A stretch of DNA of 64,000 bases from Fallopia convolvulus (lineage: Eukaryota > Streptophyta > Magnoliopsida > Caryophyllales > Polygonaceae): NCBI GenBank assembly GCA_964016875.1, contig OZ024724.1, positions 24,775,962-24,839,961 on the forward strand, in the 5' to 3' direction. The notes beneath the pieces are model-generated. The model was not told where the DNA came from, did no database searches, and saw only the letters and a program-made list of their open reading frames with translations. Made by a program: the position numbers and the translations under genes. This document shows positions 10,859 to 22,130 of this stretch, piece by piece. Within the stretch, counting starts at the first letter, position 1. The number at the start of each line of letters is the position of its first letter.

Positions 10859-11580
10859 ATATGAACCAAAATAACTCTTATGTAGGGAGGAATAACACTC
10901 AACCCACCTGGGGCAACTATGCATATGGCCAAGGAAGCCAACCTCCTCAACAAGAACAAAAGGTTCCTCCTTACATATCGCAAGGCTATCAAGAGTCTCC
11001 ATCATGAGTAAAAGGGCTACAAGAGGGTATTAATGGAGTCCACAACAAGATTGATGGAGTTCGAGCTAACCTAAATACCCAAATTAAATTTGTACAAGCA
11101 CAGTTGGGTGATCTTGAGTCATCGAAGAAAAACGTCAATTCTCAACATGGCAACCTTGCTGCACAAATTCTAAGACCACAAGGGCAATTACCGGGCCGAC
11201 CCGAGGAAAACCTTAGGGGCCAAATTGCAGCCATACACCTGAGGAACATAAAACAGTTGCCAGATCGTGCTCAACCCAAGGAAACAAAGCACGATAACGA
11301 AGACAACGACCCAGTTAACATCATTACCGATCCCACCAAGGTCGGTACCAACCCCCACATGTCAGATAAGTCCCCTCTATCGACCCCCTCTCAATTATGA
11401 GGTCCTTACCGACCCCCAGGGTTGAGCGACCCAAATGAACCGATCGACCCTCTTGTCGATTCAAAAGAGCCACGACTCGGGCCCGTTTTGGCTCCGAGCC
11501 TGGCAAAGACTCTTCCTTTCCCTTCTAAGAAAGCCAAAGACTCCAGTGAAGGTAAGTTTAGGCGTTTTGTGAAGGTACTA
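10859..11580 (+). pseudogene. element B gag C-terminal region
   Basis: The reading frame MNQNNSYVGRNNTQPTWGNY resumes directly after the solo LTR. It runs through a Q/P-rich tract, a TGA at about 11005, and then GLQEGINGVHNKIDGVRANL and QHGNLAAQILRPQGQLPGRP, the typical Athila gag tail. The stretch from 11320 to 11460 is made of GTACCGACCC-type motifs that have been translated into the tail (PTKVGTNPH). Stops appear at 11398 and 11581. Confidence 0.75.
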
Positions 11581-11583
11581 TAG

Positions 11584-12130
11584 GGCTTAAATATTACTAT
11601 TCCTTTAGTTGAGGCCCTAAGCGAAATGCCTACTTACACTAAATTTTTGAAGGAGATTTTGTCTAGAAAGAGATCAATGTCAAAGCTGACTAATGAGGTC
11701 CAATCTTTGGAGCTCCCTAAGAAGCTAGGCGATCCAGGTAAGTTGGCTATCACTATCGGTATTGGCGCATACCATTTCAAGGCTCTTTGTGATCTTGATG
11801 CTAGTGCAAGTTTCCCACCTCATTCCATTTGGTCTAAGACCAATATGGGACTATTGGTACCCGTGAATATGAAGCTTTACATGGAAGATGGATCTTGTGC
11901 GAAGCCAACTGGGGTTGTTGACGATTTCCTTGTCCAAGTGGGCAAGTTCTTTGTCCCCAATGACTTCATCGTTATGGAGATGCTAGAGGACTGGTGGTGC
12001 CTGTCATCCTTGGTAGGCCATTCCTTGCCACCGCTGGAGCAATAATTGATGTTAGGAAGGGTCTCCTAACTTTTGAGATATGGGATGAGGTGGTGGAGTT
12101 CCGCTTTAACCCCACCATGAAGGAGACAAG
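11584..12130 (+). pseudogene. element B aspartic protease region
   Basis: The sequence EALSEMPTYTKFLKEILSRK, then LGDPGKLAITIGIG and FKALCDLDASAS, is the Athila retropepsin segment. The active site, normally D-L-G-A-S, reads D-L-D-A-S. It then shifts frame around SFPPHSIW. KFFVPNDFIVMEMLEDW matches the domain core before another shift at about 12000. The catalytic Gly is lost and the frame is broken, so the enzyme should be dead. Confidence 0.75.
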
Positions 12131-12340
12131 TTGAGGTCAAAATGCTCTACACCCACTCAGATTACATTGAATGTGGGGACCCAATTGAGCATTGCTAGCT
12201 TTGGAAGCATTTCCGAATAGAAGGAAGACGAAGTTTGATTTTGCTGCATCGTTACCAACCCTCCATGGGTCATTACCGAGGCTTCTGGAAGAACGTGATG
12301 AGTTGATGGCCTCTGCAACATTGTTACCGAGCCCCATGGG
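12131..12340. other. PR-RT spacer built of GGTACC-type motifs
   Basis: The spacer contains CGTTACCAACCCTCCATGGG (12249), a related half-palindrome at 12322 and GGTTGGTACCAACCC (12349), all decayed copies of the B-family palindrome. No independent gene is present. Confidence 0.6.
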
Positions 12341-14006
12341 TTGGTACCAACCCTTATGGTAGAGCAAGACAAGCTACTCGCACTAGAAGATGATGATTAC
12401 CTTGGAGAAATTCTGAAGACGGGGCAAAAGCAGCCCATTCTCATCCCAGCTGAGTCTACTCCAAAGCTTAAGCCACTTCCAAGTTCTCTACGGTATGTAT
12501 TTCTTAGTCCTAACTCTACCTTCCCTGTTATCATCAATGCTAAACTGAATGATGAAGAAGTAGAGAAATTCTTTGTGCATGCATAGAATATACATGGAGG
12601 ACAATAATAAACCCACCATAGAGCATCAACGTAGGCTTAACCCAAACATGAAAGATGTGGTAAAAATAGAAATTTTGAAATTGCTTGATGCAGGGATTAT
12701 TTTCCCTATTTCGGATAGCCAATGGGTTAGTCCGGTCCATGTTGTCCCTAAGAAGGGTGGAATGATTGTAATTAAAAATGAAAAAGGACAATTGATCCCT
12801 ACTAGGACCACCACTAGTTGGAGGATGTGCATTGATTATAGGAAGTTGAATAGTGCAACTAGGAAAGATCATTTTCTGCTTCCTTTTATTGATCAAGTTC
12901 TTGAACGCTTAGCTCAACATGATTATTTTTGTTATCTAGATGGCTATAGTGGTTTTTGGCAGATTCCCATTCATCCTAATGATCAAGAGAAAACTACTTT
13001 TACTTGTCCTTATGGAACTTTTGCTTATAGGAGAATGCCATTTGGGCTATGTAATGCCCATGCAACTTTTCAAAAATGTATGATGGATATCTTTTCTAAT
13101 ATGATTGAGGACATTGTAGATGTGTTTATGGATGACTTTTCTGTTTATGGTTCTTCTTTTGATGCATGACTTGCTAATCTTGCTAAAGTGCTTAAACAAT
13201 GTGAGGAGACCAGCCTTGCGCTGAATTGGGAACGATGCCATTTTATGGTCCAAGAGGGAATCGCTTTAGGACACCTAGTCTCTAAGAGAGGGATTGAGGT
13301 AGACAGAGCAAAAATCGAGCTTATTGAAAAACTACATCCCCCTTCTTCTGTAAAAGACATTAGGAGTTTTCTAGGACATGTAGGCTTCTACAGGAGATTT
13401 ATTCAGGATTTTTCTAAGATAGCCAAACCTTTGACTAACTTACTAATGAAGCATGTAGTGTTTGAGTTGTCTTCAAAATGACTTGAAGTTTTTTACATGT
13501 TAAGATAAGCACTTGTCTCAGCTCCTATCATGCAATCCCCGGATTAGACGCTCCCTTTTGAGATCATGTGTGAAGCCAACGACAATGCTATTGGCACAAT
13601 GCTTGGACAACGGAAAGAAAAAAAGCTCCACACCATTTACTATGCAAGTAAGATGCTTGATGAGGTGCAGAGTAAGTACACCACGACGGAGAAGGAATTC
13701 CTTGCCGTGGTGTTTGCTTTTGAAAAGTTATGTTCATATGTGATAGGCTCTAAAGTGATTGCCTATACTAACTATGAGGTCGTTAGATTCTTAATGGCTA
13801 AGAAGGATGCCAAACCTAGGATACTTCATTGGATGCTCTTAATACAGGAATTCAATCATGATATTAGAGACAAAAAAGGAGCAGAAAACCTAGTTGTCGA
13901 TCACCTGTCTAGACTACCAATCGAGCACATCACGAAGTCCGGTAATGTTGTGCCAATCAATGACTCCCGCCCAGATGAGCACCTCATGCTGAAACGAGGT
14001 CGCTAA
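12341..14006 (+). pseudogene. element B reverse transcriptase and RNase H
   Basis: RT blocks in order: KFFVHA (then a deletion of the TLADIKGISPS-type stretch), RLNPNMKDVVKIEILKLLDA, SQWVSPVHVVPKKGG, WRMCIDYRKLNSATRKDHF, DGYSGFWQIPIHPNDQEKTT and YRRMPFGLCNAHATF, with catalytic VFMDDFSVYG. Then NWERCHFMVQEGIALGHLVS and FLGHVGFYRRFIQDFS. RNase H begins at about 13561 as MCEAND, where the first catalytic Asp (usually CDAS) is Glu. It runs through TTEKEFLAVVFAFEK to RDKKGAENLVVDHLSRL. Stops at 13168 and about 13480 and a frameshift near 13500-13560 break it. The sequence is clearly Athila-like. Confidence 0.9.
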
Positions 14007-14270
14007 GTGCAGAATGAGGGGTCTACCGACCCATCAGGGCTCGGTACCAATCCTTATCTGAGAGAAGAAGAGAACAATTTCGTCGAAAGTACCACTACCG
14101 AGGGGTCTACCAACCCTGAAGGGGTCGATACTGACCCTTCTCTAACAGTTGATCACAACACTTGATGCAGTTTAAGGCACATTACCGAGGCTTCGACTGA
14201 CACAACAAGGTCGGTAATGACCCTCCCAAGTTCGGTAACGACCCATTCAGGTATGTTCTCTCACTCTGAT
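14007..14270. repeat. palindrome-rich RNase H-integrase linker, element B
   Basis: This linker is almost entirely made of B-family motif variants: GTCTACCGACCC...GGGCTCGGTACCAA (14019-14052), CTACCAACCC...GGGGTCGATACTGACCC (14107-14137) and GGTCGGTAATGACCC/TTCGGTAACGACCC (14210-14247). The equivalent linker of element E carries GCGATCGC motifs instead. Confidence 0.8.
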
Positions 14271-14379
14271 TCCATTATTTCTGATACAGATCTTCTCTTA
14301 TCTCCTTATTCTACTTCTGTTCACTCTATACATGCTATTAGAGGGTCAAAGACCCCTTGATTTGTGAATTTTGCTAACT

Positions 14380-15626
14380 ATATTGTAGGGGGCGAGATTC
14401 TTGAGGGATTGTCTTCTCAAGCAAAGAAGAAATTCCTCCACGACATCAAGTAGTACTATTCGGATGATCCTTACTTGTTTCAACAAGGGAGTGATCACAT
14501 CTTTAGATGTTGTGTGCTGGATAATGAGATAGAGAGTGTGATTCGTCATTGTCACACTCTTCCAATAGGAGGCCATACAAAGGGATTCAAGACGACAACG
14601 AAGATTCTTCAAAGTGGTCTCTATTGGCTAACTCTCTTTAGTGATGTGTAGAAGTTCGTGGTAGCATGTGATGAATGCCAGCGCTCGGGGAACATTACTT
14701 GGAGGCATGAGAATCCGCTAACAAGGATCCTAGAGGTCGAGCTTTTCGACGTTTGGGGAATTGACTTTATGGGACCCTTCCCTTCATCGGATCCTTATAC
14801 GTACATCCTAGTAGCGGTGGACTATGTCTCTAAGTAGGTGGAAGCAATAGCCACTCGGACCAATGATGCTAAAATTGTTACCAAGTTTATGAAAACTAAC
14901 ATTTTCCCCAGGTTCGGAGTGCCACGAGTTCTTATCAGTGATGGAGGATCACACTTCATAGAGAGGAGCTTTAAAGCTCTTTTGGCTAAGTATGAGGTAT
15001 CTCATAGGGTGGCAACACCCTACCATCCCCAAACTAGTGGCCAAGTAGAGGTATCAAATAGGCAAATCAAGAGCATTTTGGAGAAGACGGTCTCCCGCTC
15101 AAGGAAGGATTGGTCCTCAAATTTGGATGACGCTCTATGGGCTTATAGGACGGCATACAAGGCTCCCCTACGCACCACTCCTTACAATCTAGTTTATGAC
15201 AAGTCTTGCCATTTGCTTGTCGAGTTAGAGCACAAGGCATTATGGGCTCTCAAGGAGCTTAACATGGATCTCGACAAGGCCGGAGCAAAAAGATTTATGG
15301 ACTTGAAAGAGCTAGAGGAGTTGAGGCTAAAGGCGTATGAAAACGCCGAAATATACAAGGAGCGTACCAAAAAGTGGCATGACAAGAAGCTTGTTCCAAA
15401 GACCTACAAGGTAAGCGACAAGGTACTTCTCTTCAACTCTAGACTCTGTTTATTTCCAGGGAAGTTGAGATCAAGATGGAGTGGGCCATTCGTGGTCCAC
15501 CACATGTATCCCCATGGAACGGTAGATCTAGTGGACAATAATGGAGCCACCTTTAAGGTCAATGGCCACCGAGTGAATAAATATTATAATAGAGCTGAAC
15601 CGGACGAAGAAATTAGAGCCACTTGA
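14380..15626 (+). pseudogene. element B integrase
   Basis: The zinc-binding HHCC region reads RHCHTLPIGGHTKG ... ACDECQRSGN. The catalytic core has GIDFMGPFPSSDP (first Asp), LISDGGSHF (second Asp) and GQVEVSNRQIKSILEK (Glu). The C-terminal part reads WHDKKLVPKTYKVSDKVLLF, GKLRSRWSGPF and FKVNGHRVNKYY, ending at TGA 15624. It would insert cDNA into the host genome. In-frame TAG codons interrupt DIK-YYSDDPYLF (about 14452), SDV-KFVVACD (about 14650) and YVSK-VEA (14836). The last is explained by TGG to TAG. The region after 14838 is open for 262 codons. Confidence 0.9.
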
Positions 15627-15661
15627 GCTTTGAATTCTTCTAATTAAGCCAATGTATGTCT

Positions 15662-15706
15662 CGTCAAGCTATAGACGTTAAAAGTAGCGCTTACGGGAGG
15701 CAACCC
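15662..15706 (+). other. paired hairpins downstream of pol, element B
   Basis: CGTC-AAGCTATA-GACG (15662-15677) and GGG-AGGCAA-CCC (15695-15706) lie 36-80 nt after the pol stop. Element E has the same pair, with longer stems, at the same place (35181-35232). Conservation between divergent families suggests an RNA-level role such as RNA processing or expression of the downstream ORF. That role is inference. Confidence 0.65.
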
Positions 15707-15932
15707 ACTTTTAGTTTTTGTTTCTTAGATCTTTTTGCTAGCTTTCCTTTAACTTGTTTTTTATATTAGTTAGTGTAGTCGGGATAGATGTTTTTATGAA
15801 GTGACTCAGGTAAAAAAAGTTGAGGAACACATGTTAAAAAGGAGAAGAAAACAATTAGAGAAAGCCCGGTACCAACTGCAACAACGAAGAAAAATCGGCG
15901 TACAAGCAGGTGGGTCAGTAAAGACCCCCCTA

Positions 15933-15948
15933 GGGTCGGTACCGACCC
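15933..15948. repeat. 16-bp perfect palindrome GGGTCGGTACCGACCC
   Basis: This is the longest intact copy of the B-family palindrome, in the pol-env spacer. It is preceded by the degenerate partner GGGTCAGTAAAGACCC (15912-15927), so two inverted-repeat units stand side by side. Confidence 0.9.
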
Positions 15949-16885
15949 CTATAGGAATTCCGAAAAAATTCGGTGAATGTAGGTAAATCCCCTTTTTCTT
16001 TTCTTTTCCCTCTAAACCTAGCCTCCTTCATACTCCCTCCTTCACCTCGACACCAAGCCAACCACTCCCTCTCTTTCGCCCTGGCCCTCACCCACTCGCA
16101 CCACCTTCGTGCCATAGATCGTGCCACTGTCGTGTTGTTGCCGCACCACCCGCACACCTATACAACCCACGATGAAGCAAGTCGAGGCACACAACCCCGA
16201 TACCGAGCACACTCGCCCTTATTCATTACCGAGCCTCACACCTCGTTACCGTCCCAAATTTCACTACGCTTCTTCATATTTCTCGGATTTGTGGTATGAT
16301 TTCTCAACCTTAATCTCTTATTCCGAGTTTATTGAGCATATTTGATGATTTTGGTTGATTTACATATCTAGATCTAGATATAGGTCGAATTTTTGTGAGT
16401 TAATATGGGCATTATGCTTGTGATTTGGTGTTGTTTGATGATGAGAACTTGATTATCTATGCCTAGGTTGCTTAGTTTCAAGTTTTTCGGGCATGATTTT
16501 TCTTGTTTCTCATGATGGGCTCGTTTATTGCTCTATCGTGGTCTCTACCGACCCCCTTAGGGTCGGTACCAACACTTATAGGAGAAGTTTTGTTGTGTTG
16601 TAGTGAATGGCATGTTGATTTGGTAGGATTGACATGATAGTATGATATTCAGTGCATGATAGGCATGTTAATCTGAGAATTGTTGAGTTGTTTTCATGAT
16701 AATTTAGCAATTTATGTGTTCATTTATGAATTGACATGTTGATTTGATTATTTATGAGTTATTCTTGAGGGTTGATATGATGATAATGTGTTGATCTGTT
16801 GGTGATGTGTTGATTCACGGTGAGTTGTGTTCCTTTGTTGGTTGTGCTGGATTGTAATTGGTTTAGTTTTCCTTGTGCAAGATCA
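15949..16885. other. pol-env spacer of element B
   Basis: Pyrimidine-rich leader-like sequence (15985-16290, short CT-rich open frames that look non-coding) is followed by AT-rich sequence with repeated TTGATxTG words. Further palindrome copies lie at 16190-16255 and at 16547-16571 (TACCGACCC...GGGTCGGTACC). No gene is supported. Confidence 0.55.
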
Positions 16886-18407
16886 TGTCTAGCAGGCCGA
16901 GCAAGAGATCAAGGGGGGATTCAACAAGCCAACCACTAGATAGAGTGAAGTTTAATGACCAGTCAGTGAAAGATGAGTATAAGATCCACATGTAAAGGCC
17001 ACACAGGGCAAGATGGTATTCCAAGGCTCATGGAGAAAGTTTGGGCATTCATGATGACATTGTGGAGGCATTTTCTTATATTGGAGTTGAGTGTTTGTTA
17101 GAGCCTACCCTACCTTGACTTCTGAGTTCATGGATACACTCAACATATCTAGCATCAATTCGCCCGCTTCTGAGGAGACGATTGAGTTTCAATTAAGGAA
17201 CCGACGTAATAGGATGACCTTAGAGGAATTAAATGCGTTCTTAGGTTTCCCCCACAACTCTGAGGACTACAATTTGGATCACTACAAGCTTTCTAAGACT
17301 TGGGGATATCTCACAGGTCAGACTTACTCTACTTCTGCCGTCATGCATGGCAAGGACATTGTTAGCCCCATGTTCATGATTATTCTGAGGATTCTCGACT
17401 GCACTATTTGGGCAAAGAAGGAGCTCTCAAGGCCCACCAGGAAAGAGATAGCTTGCTTGAAGAACATGCTCTTCCAAGTCGATCGCCTCATGAACTTGGG
17501 CTATGAGTGGCTCCTACACATTGCTGAGTACAAGAGGCTGACTGAGGACATTTTGGGATGGATGTATGTTGGCCAGGCTAGCCACCGCCCTTGGAGTTGA
17601 CCTGACAAGATATTCTTCTCTTCCGCCCAAGAAGCTTGATTTTGGTTATTGGGTCTCGGCCAAGGTGTTGCTAAAACAGGGGTGTACTTATGTGTCTTCT
17701 TACCAAGAGCGTAAGGTGGTTTTGACTCCGGAGAGGATGGACCTCCTCTATTTGTCGAATTGGTTTGAGACTTGGTCCCCCGTGCCCAACACGCTGACTG
17801 ACAGACCGGAGGCCGAGCCTACCTTGCGTTAGAGAGCCCCACGCTTTAAACATTCAAAGTGTTTTGTAGGAGTCGGAAATGACCCTCCTGGCTATGGTAC
17901 CGACCCCTCAGCCTTCCCTCCTCTCTTTCTTGGATACCTTGGTACCGACCCATCTAGCTTCGACACTGACCCCTTTATATCTCATTCGTATCCGTATTCT
18001 CCCTTCTGTATCGACCCCTACGGGTACGGTACCGACCCTCCAGTGATGCCTCACGATATGGTTGTTTATAGGCCCGACATGTTTGGAGGATGTGGGAGTG
18101 GAGTCATCAACACTTCTACCGTCACAAGGCGCCCCACCAGGGCCATCAGACTCACACCGAAGGAGCGAGCACTAGTGGATCTGATGCACCACCGCCCTAT
18201 TATGCGGATCTGTGTGCTTAGATGAGTGCTTTGGCGACTGGCCAACAAAGGCTACATGATGACGTCCTAGCACTTCGTCAGGACTTTACTTCCCAGCAGG
18301 TGGTTGATTATCAACGTTGGCGTACGGCAACGGCTTATGTACATTTGAGTACTTCTATATATCCGACCCACCCATTTCGCCCTCCTCCTCCTCGACCTCC
18401 TCGTTAG
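16886..18407 (+). pseudogene. element B env-like / ATHILA ORF1-type protein, broken
   Basis: ATG at 16886 opens MSSRPSKRSRGDSTSQ, a basic start. A TAA follows at about 16993, then WYSKAHGESLGIHDDIVEAF and a frameshift at about 17090. YPTLTSEFMDTLNISS, RRNRMTLEELNAFLGFP and ILDCTIWAKKELSRPTRKEI match the plant ATHILA ORF-1 type protein that follows pol. A second shift near 17570 leads to LARLATALGVDLTRYSSLPP. 17860-18050 is filled with TACCGACCCC motifs. A last open stretch (LATGQQRLHDDVLALRQDFT, 18225-18407) is the coiled-coil-like tail. The function of this protein is unknown. Confidence 0.75.
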
Positions 18408-19958
18408 TGATTGTGATCGTTCATTCCAGCAACTTCAAGTATGTTTTGTGAGTTTCTTTTCTTCTCCCTTTTTATCTTTTTATGTCTTTTCTTTTTCAGT
18501 GAGGACACTGTTCTATTTAAGTATGGGGTGGCTGAAAAGAAAACTCAGGTTTTATGTCTTTATCTTTTTATGTCTTTCTTTGAGTTTGTTGTTTTGGATG
18601 GATTGTACTCCACTTAGATGTCCTAATATGTTTCTTTGACTTATTTGATCATGTAATTCCTATGGCATGTTTGGATAGTTTAGCCTAAGTCTACTTTAAA
18701 GTTATTTTTGATGTAGAGTTTAGCTTGTGATGAGATTAAGTACATATGATCTTAGGTAGAAGTGACTTAATCCAACAAAAATTGCTACCTAGGGAGTTAC
18801 CTAGGGAGAACATAAAAAATCCCTCTTCTTTTCTTATGTAAATTACTCTCCTTATGCATATTATCTCTTGACATTGATATGGTTATCTATTTCTTGAAGC
18901 CTTTATGAGATATTAGTTCATTATATGTGATATCAAATGATAGAGAGCTTATTCTTTACCCACTTTTTTATCTCTCTTTTTATCTACCCTGATCATTATC
19001 CCTTGTTTGAAGCCAAGTTGAGCCTGAAGCTTTTTATTTTTAGCTCCATAAAAATCATTCCCTAGCCAATGCTTGCCTGACCCTATTCGGGAATTAGGAC
19101 TTATTGTTGGTTGTTTTGATGGTTGTTGAGTAAGATGATGTTTGGTTCAAGTGTGGGGTATTTTGGGATGGTTATTTATTTATCTCGCAGTTCATATATG
19201 TAAAAGGATTTTTGGCTCTCAACAAATGCACTAGTGTTGGGAAAAAATTCGGAAAAGAAAAAAAGAAAAAAAAATCGAAAAAAACAATGGAAAATGAAAA
19301 AAGAAAAAAAAAGAGTAAGTTGTGAATAAGTGTGCATGAGCCAAAATTTCCTTGTTATTTTTAGTTAAGCGAGATTAGTTGGGATATTATGGGGGTTGAA
19401 AGAAATCAAAGTGTTCTTCATGTTTAGTGAGATTGGTTGTTTTTGAACAAGTTTGGGTAAAAGTTGTGTTGTAAGTTTAGGAGTCTTGATTCCCTGATTT
19501 AGCACAACATTGCCTAAATAATTGCATGCCTTATTGTTTATATGAAACCCCATTATAAACCGACCGAATGGAGTCTTCTTTGAAGTATCCATTGAGCCTA
19601 AGTTCTCTTGATGATTTTCATGTGTTTTGACATCTCCGGTAGAGAGTTAGATGATATAAGTAACAATGACTATATATGTTGATATTTTCATATAGGATTG
19701 AGTTGAGAGTTCTTATTCTAAACCTAAACACTTGAGAGTTGAGAAAAATACATACACCCTTGTGAGGTTGGATTTTGGTTGTGTTTGCTTGAAATTGATC
19801 ATATATGTGTCATGATGTTAGATTCACTTGTCTATTTTACCTACTTGTGCTTATGATGTTGCTTTTTGACAAAGGCAAAGACTTGAAAGATGCATTGTAG
19901 GTATTGCTTAATGTCTTGTTATTGCTTGAGGACAAGCAAGTTTAATTATGGAGTATTT
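18408..19958 (+). other. element B 3' untranslated region and polypurine tract
   Basis: The region contains AAGTATGGGGTGG (18520), an A-rich tract (19225-19320) and a box ACCCCATTATAAACCGACCG (19547-19566) that is also present in element D. It ends TGCTTGAGGACAAGCAAGTT then TATGGAGTATTT, the plus-strand primer region, immediately before the LTR. No ORF of note. Confidence 0.7.
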
Positions 19959-21469
19959 TGATGTCCGTCTTTCTAGTTGTGTTTTAAAAGAGTCTAATTA
20001 AGGACATCATGCTCTCCTCTGGTGCTTGGATTGAATCTAATTTAGAAGTGATCGTTCTTAACCATTGTTCCACATCGGTACCTAAAGCTCTAGTGAAGTT
20101 TGGTTTGGGCTCCATTAGACCTCTTCCCTCCTCCATAACTGATGTCCGCATTTGTAGTTGTTTTTTAGGGAGTGTTTTAGTGTGTTTGAGTCGTTTTCTT
20201 TGGTTTTGTGTTTTGTTTTGAGTCGTTTGTTTAGGTTTTTGTAGTTGTTTAAGATATGGAGTCTACATAAGCTTTGGTGGTGTTTTATAGATCTTTGGAG
20301 CTGTTTTGGAGCGTTTTAAGGAGAGGAGCAATGTTGGGGATAAGCATGCAAAGGATGAAGATGGAATAAATAGCAAAGAAGGAAGAATAAACCAAGATAG
20401 AGCCAAGTGTTAAGTACAGAGGCCCGTTACCGACCCCATATGAAAAGTTAGAAGAAGGATCGAGGCAAAATCGAGGTGTAACGACCCCCCTAACGAGGCT
20501 AATAGGGGTCGATACCTAGGTAGACATGGTCGGGACCAAGGTGCCTTGGGTCGGTAACGAGGCGTTCAATGAAGAAGAAATTGAAGGAAATTCAATAAAA
20601 TCCTACGGACCCTAACGGGGTCGGTACCGATGCACTCTGTGTCGGTAGGGATTAATCCGAGTCGGCGCATTTAATATAATTTTATCCCGTTTAGATAGTT
20701 TCCTTTGGGGATTTATCTTGATAAATTTATTTCTTAGGAGTAGCTTTAACTTTAATATAAAAACTCTTGTCTTAGAGTAGTTTTCTTATCATGCAAATTT
20801 AGGAGAAAAACGTTAGAGAGAAGAAGACGAAAATTTGAAGATTTTGGAAGACAATTGTTTTGGATGCAATTGTAAGTTTACTTTTTAATTGAATTTAATT
20901 ATTTTATCATAATGAAGTGTGAGTAGTTTCTCTTTTTTCTAAGGTTGGGGTTAAACCCAACAATGGTTGTGTGTGCTTGCCTTTGATCATAATTTGATTG
21001 TTTTATCCATAATCTCTTCTCTTGTTCTTAAATCCTTAATCGAAAGAGGAATTTCTCATTCATAGTTTGAATCGAAAGAGACAAACTATAAATCAGAATA
21101 GTTGATTAGGGTTTTGAAACGAAAGTTGATAAATCCTAGTTAAAGTTTGAGAGAGATAGTAAAGATTATTGATTTAACGAAAGTTAGTTGATTTACTTGC
21201 ATGGTTGACGAAAGTTGACGATTTTATGTGATAAAAGCATGATCTTTGTGTTCCATTGGTGTTGGCATGCATAATTGTTGTTGTGGTGATACCTAAACCT
21301 TAGAATTTTCTCTCCAATTGATAAAGACCCAATCTTTTTCCCTTACTTGCGCTCTTAGATAAGACGAAACTTGATACTAACTCTCTCTCTTGTATGAACC
21401 TGACTCTGCTATACTCAGCGGGGTCTTGATTTATAAATTTATTTTTTTTGTCAAGAAACCCTTACAACA
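19959..21469 (+). repeat. element B 3' LTR
   Basis: 1511 bp, TGATGTCCGTC...CTTACAACA. It pairs with 4757-6261, is complete at its left end and contains a TATA box at 20756. TCGGTACCGA is perfect at 20621-20630, with degenerate partners at 20430-20560. The right flank is element A gag. Confidence 0.9.
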
Positions 21470-21870
21470 ATAACCCTTCAAGAGCATTCAGGTATCAGGA
21501 TGCCTGGTGGTATTACCACTTGGCTTACTTGGGGAGGTGTCTTCATATTTGGCACATGCATATCAGGTTCGGGAGGCACATTAGCTGGCCTAAGTACTTC
21601 TGGATTAACCCTTGGCCTAGCTCCAGCAATAGAGGCAATATCTTCTTCCACAATTTGTGACTCATGTCTCCGAGTGTTATTAGCAACAGAAGCTTCACAT
21701 TGTCCTTGTCGAGCACCCAATCCCGGTCTTTTGCTTTCTACAACTTCTTCAACATGGAAATTAGCTGGAGTTGTATTCGTGACTTCTCTACCCCTTCTAT
21801 GGCCATGTCCTTGACCTCAGGGTCTCCCTCTTCCTCTAACAACATTAGTAGTCTTCTTTGGTGTTGCCAT
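21470..21870 (-). pseudogene. element A gag N-terminus
   Basis: ATG complement at 21868-21870 starts MATPKKTTNVVRGRGRP. After a TGA at about 21817 the same frame continues to NTTPANFHVEEVVESKRPGL and VIPPGILIPECS next to the B LTR. Basic, Gly/Arg-rich starts of this kind are common in chromovirus gag. The remaining gag is at 4130-4756. An estimated 80-100 codons between the pieces are missing, lost with the tip of the B 5' LTR. Confidence 0.75.
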
Positions 21871-22111
21871 AACTAATTTGCGAGTACTAGTATTATTAAG
21901 CATAGGCGTTACTAAACAAAGTACATAAGAAAATGATTACATGATTACTACCCATCAGATGGTGGCTCTTCTCGACATGTCTTTCTACCCGACTATGCAA
22001 TATGCCCAACTTAAAAGAAAATATTGAAAAAGGAAAACCCGGTCTGAGTTTTTGTTTAAGTTATACCTCTCATAGTTTTATTGTTAGGTTCCTTCTACCC
22101 TTGTTGTCATC

Positions 22112-22127
22112 CTAGCTCTGATACCAA
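22112..22127 (-). other. element A primer binding site (initiator Met tRNA)
   Basis: On the minus strand TGGTATCAGAGCTAGG follows the LTR after 3 nt. It is the usual complement of the plant initiator-Met tRNA 3' end used by chromoviruses. This fixes the orientation of element A. Confidence 0.9.
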
Positions 22128-22130
22128 TTT

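Larger units (their letters stand above)
4757..21469 (+). mobile_element. Element B: Athila-like LTR retrotransposon
   Basis: Order: 5' LTR, tRNA-Asp-type primer binding site, gag, protease, RT, RNase H, integrase, paired hairpins, env-like/ORF1 region, purine-rich 3' region, 3' LTR. The RT with FMDDF, the PBS and the post-pol ORF place it with Athila. All ORFs carry stops or frameshifts, so it is non-autonomous. A 3.29 kb solo LTR sits in gag. B lies within the gag of element A. The left junction carries a deletion that took the LTR tip and part of the target gag, so no target-site duplication can be read. Confidence 0.9.

Noticed and set aside
14346..14612. Minus-strand ORF opposite the integrase N-terminus
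   Set aside because: Plus-strand sequence encodes the integrase zinc-binding region, so this is a shadow.
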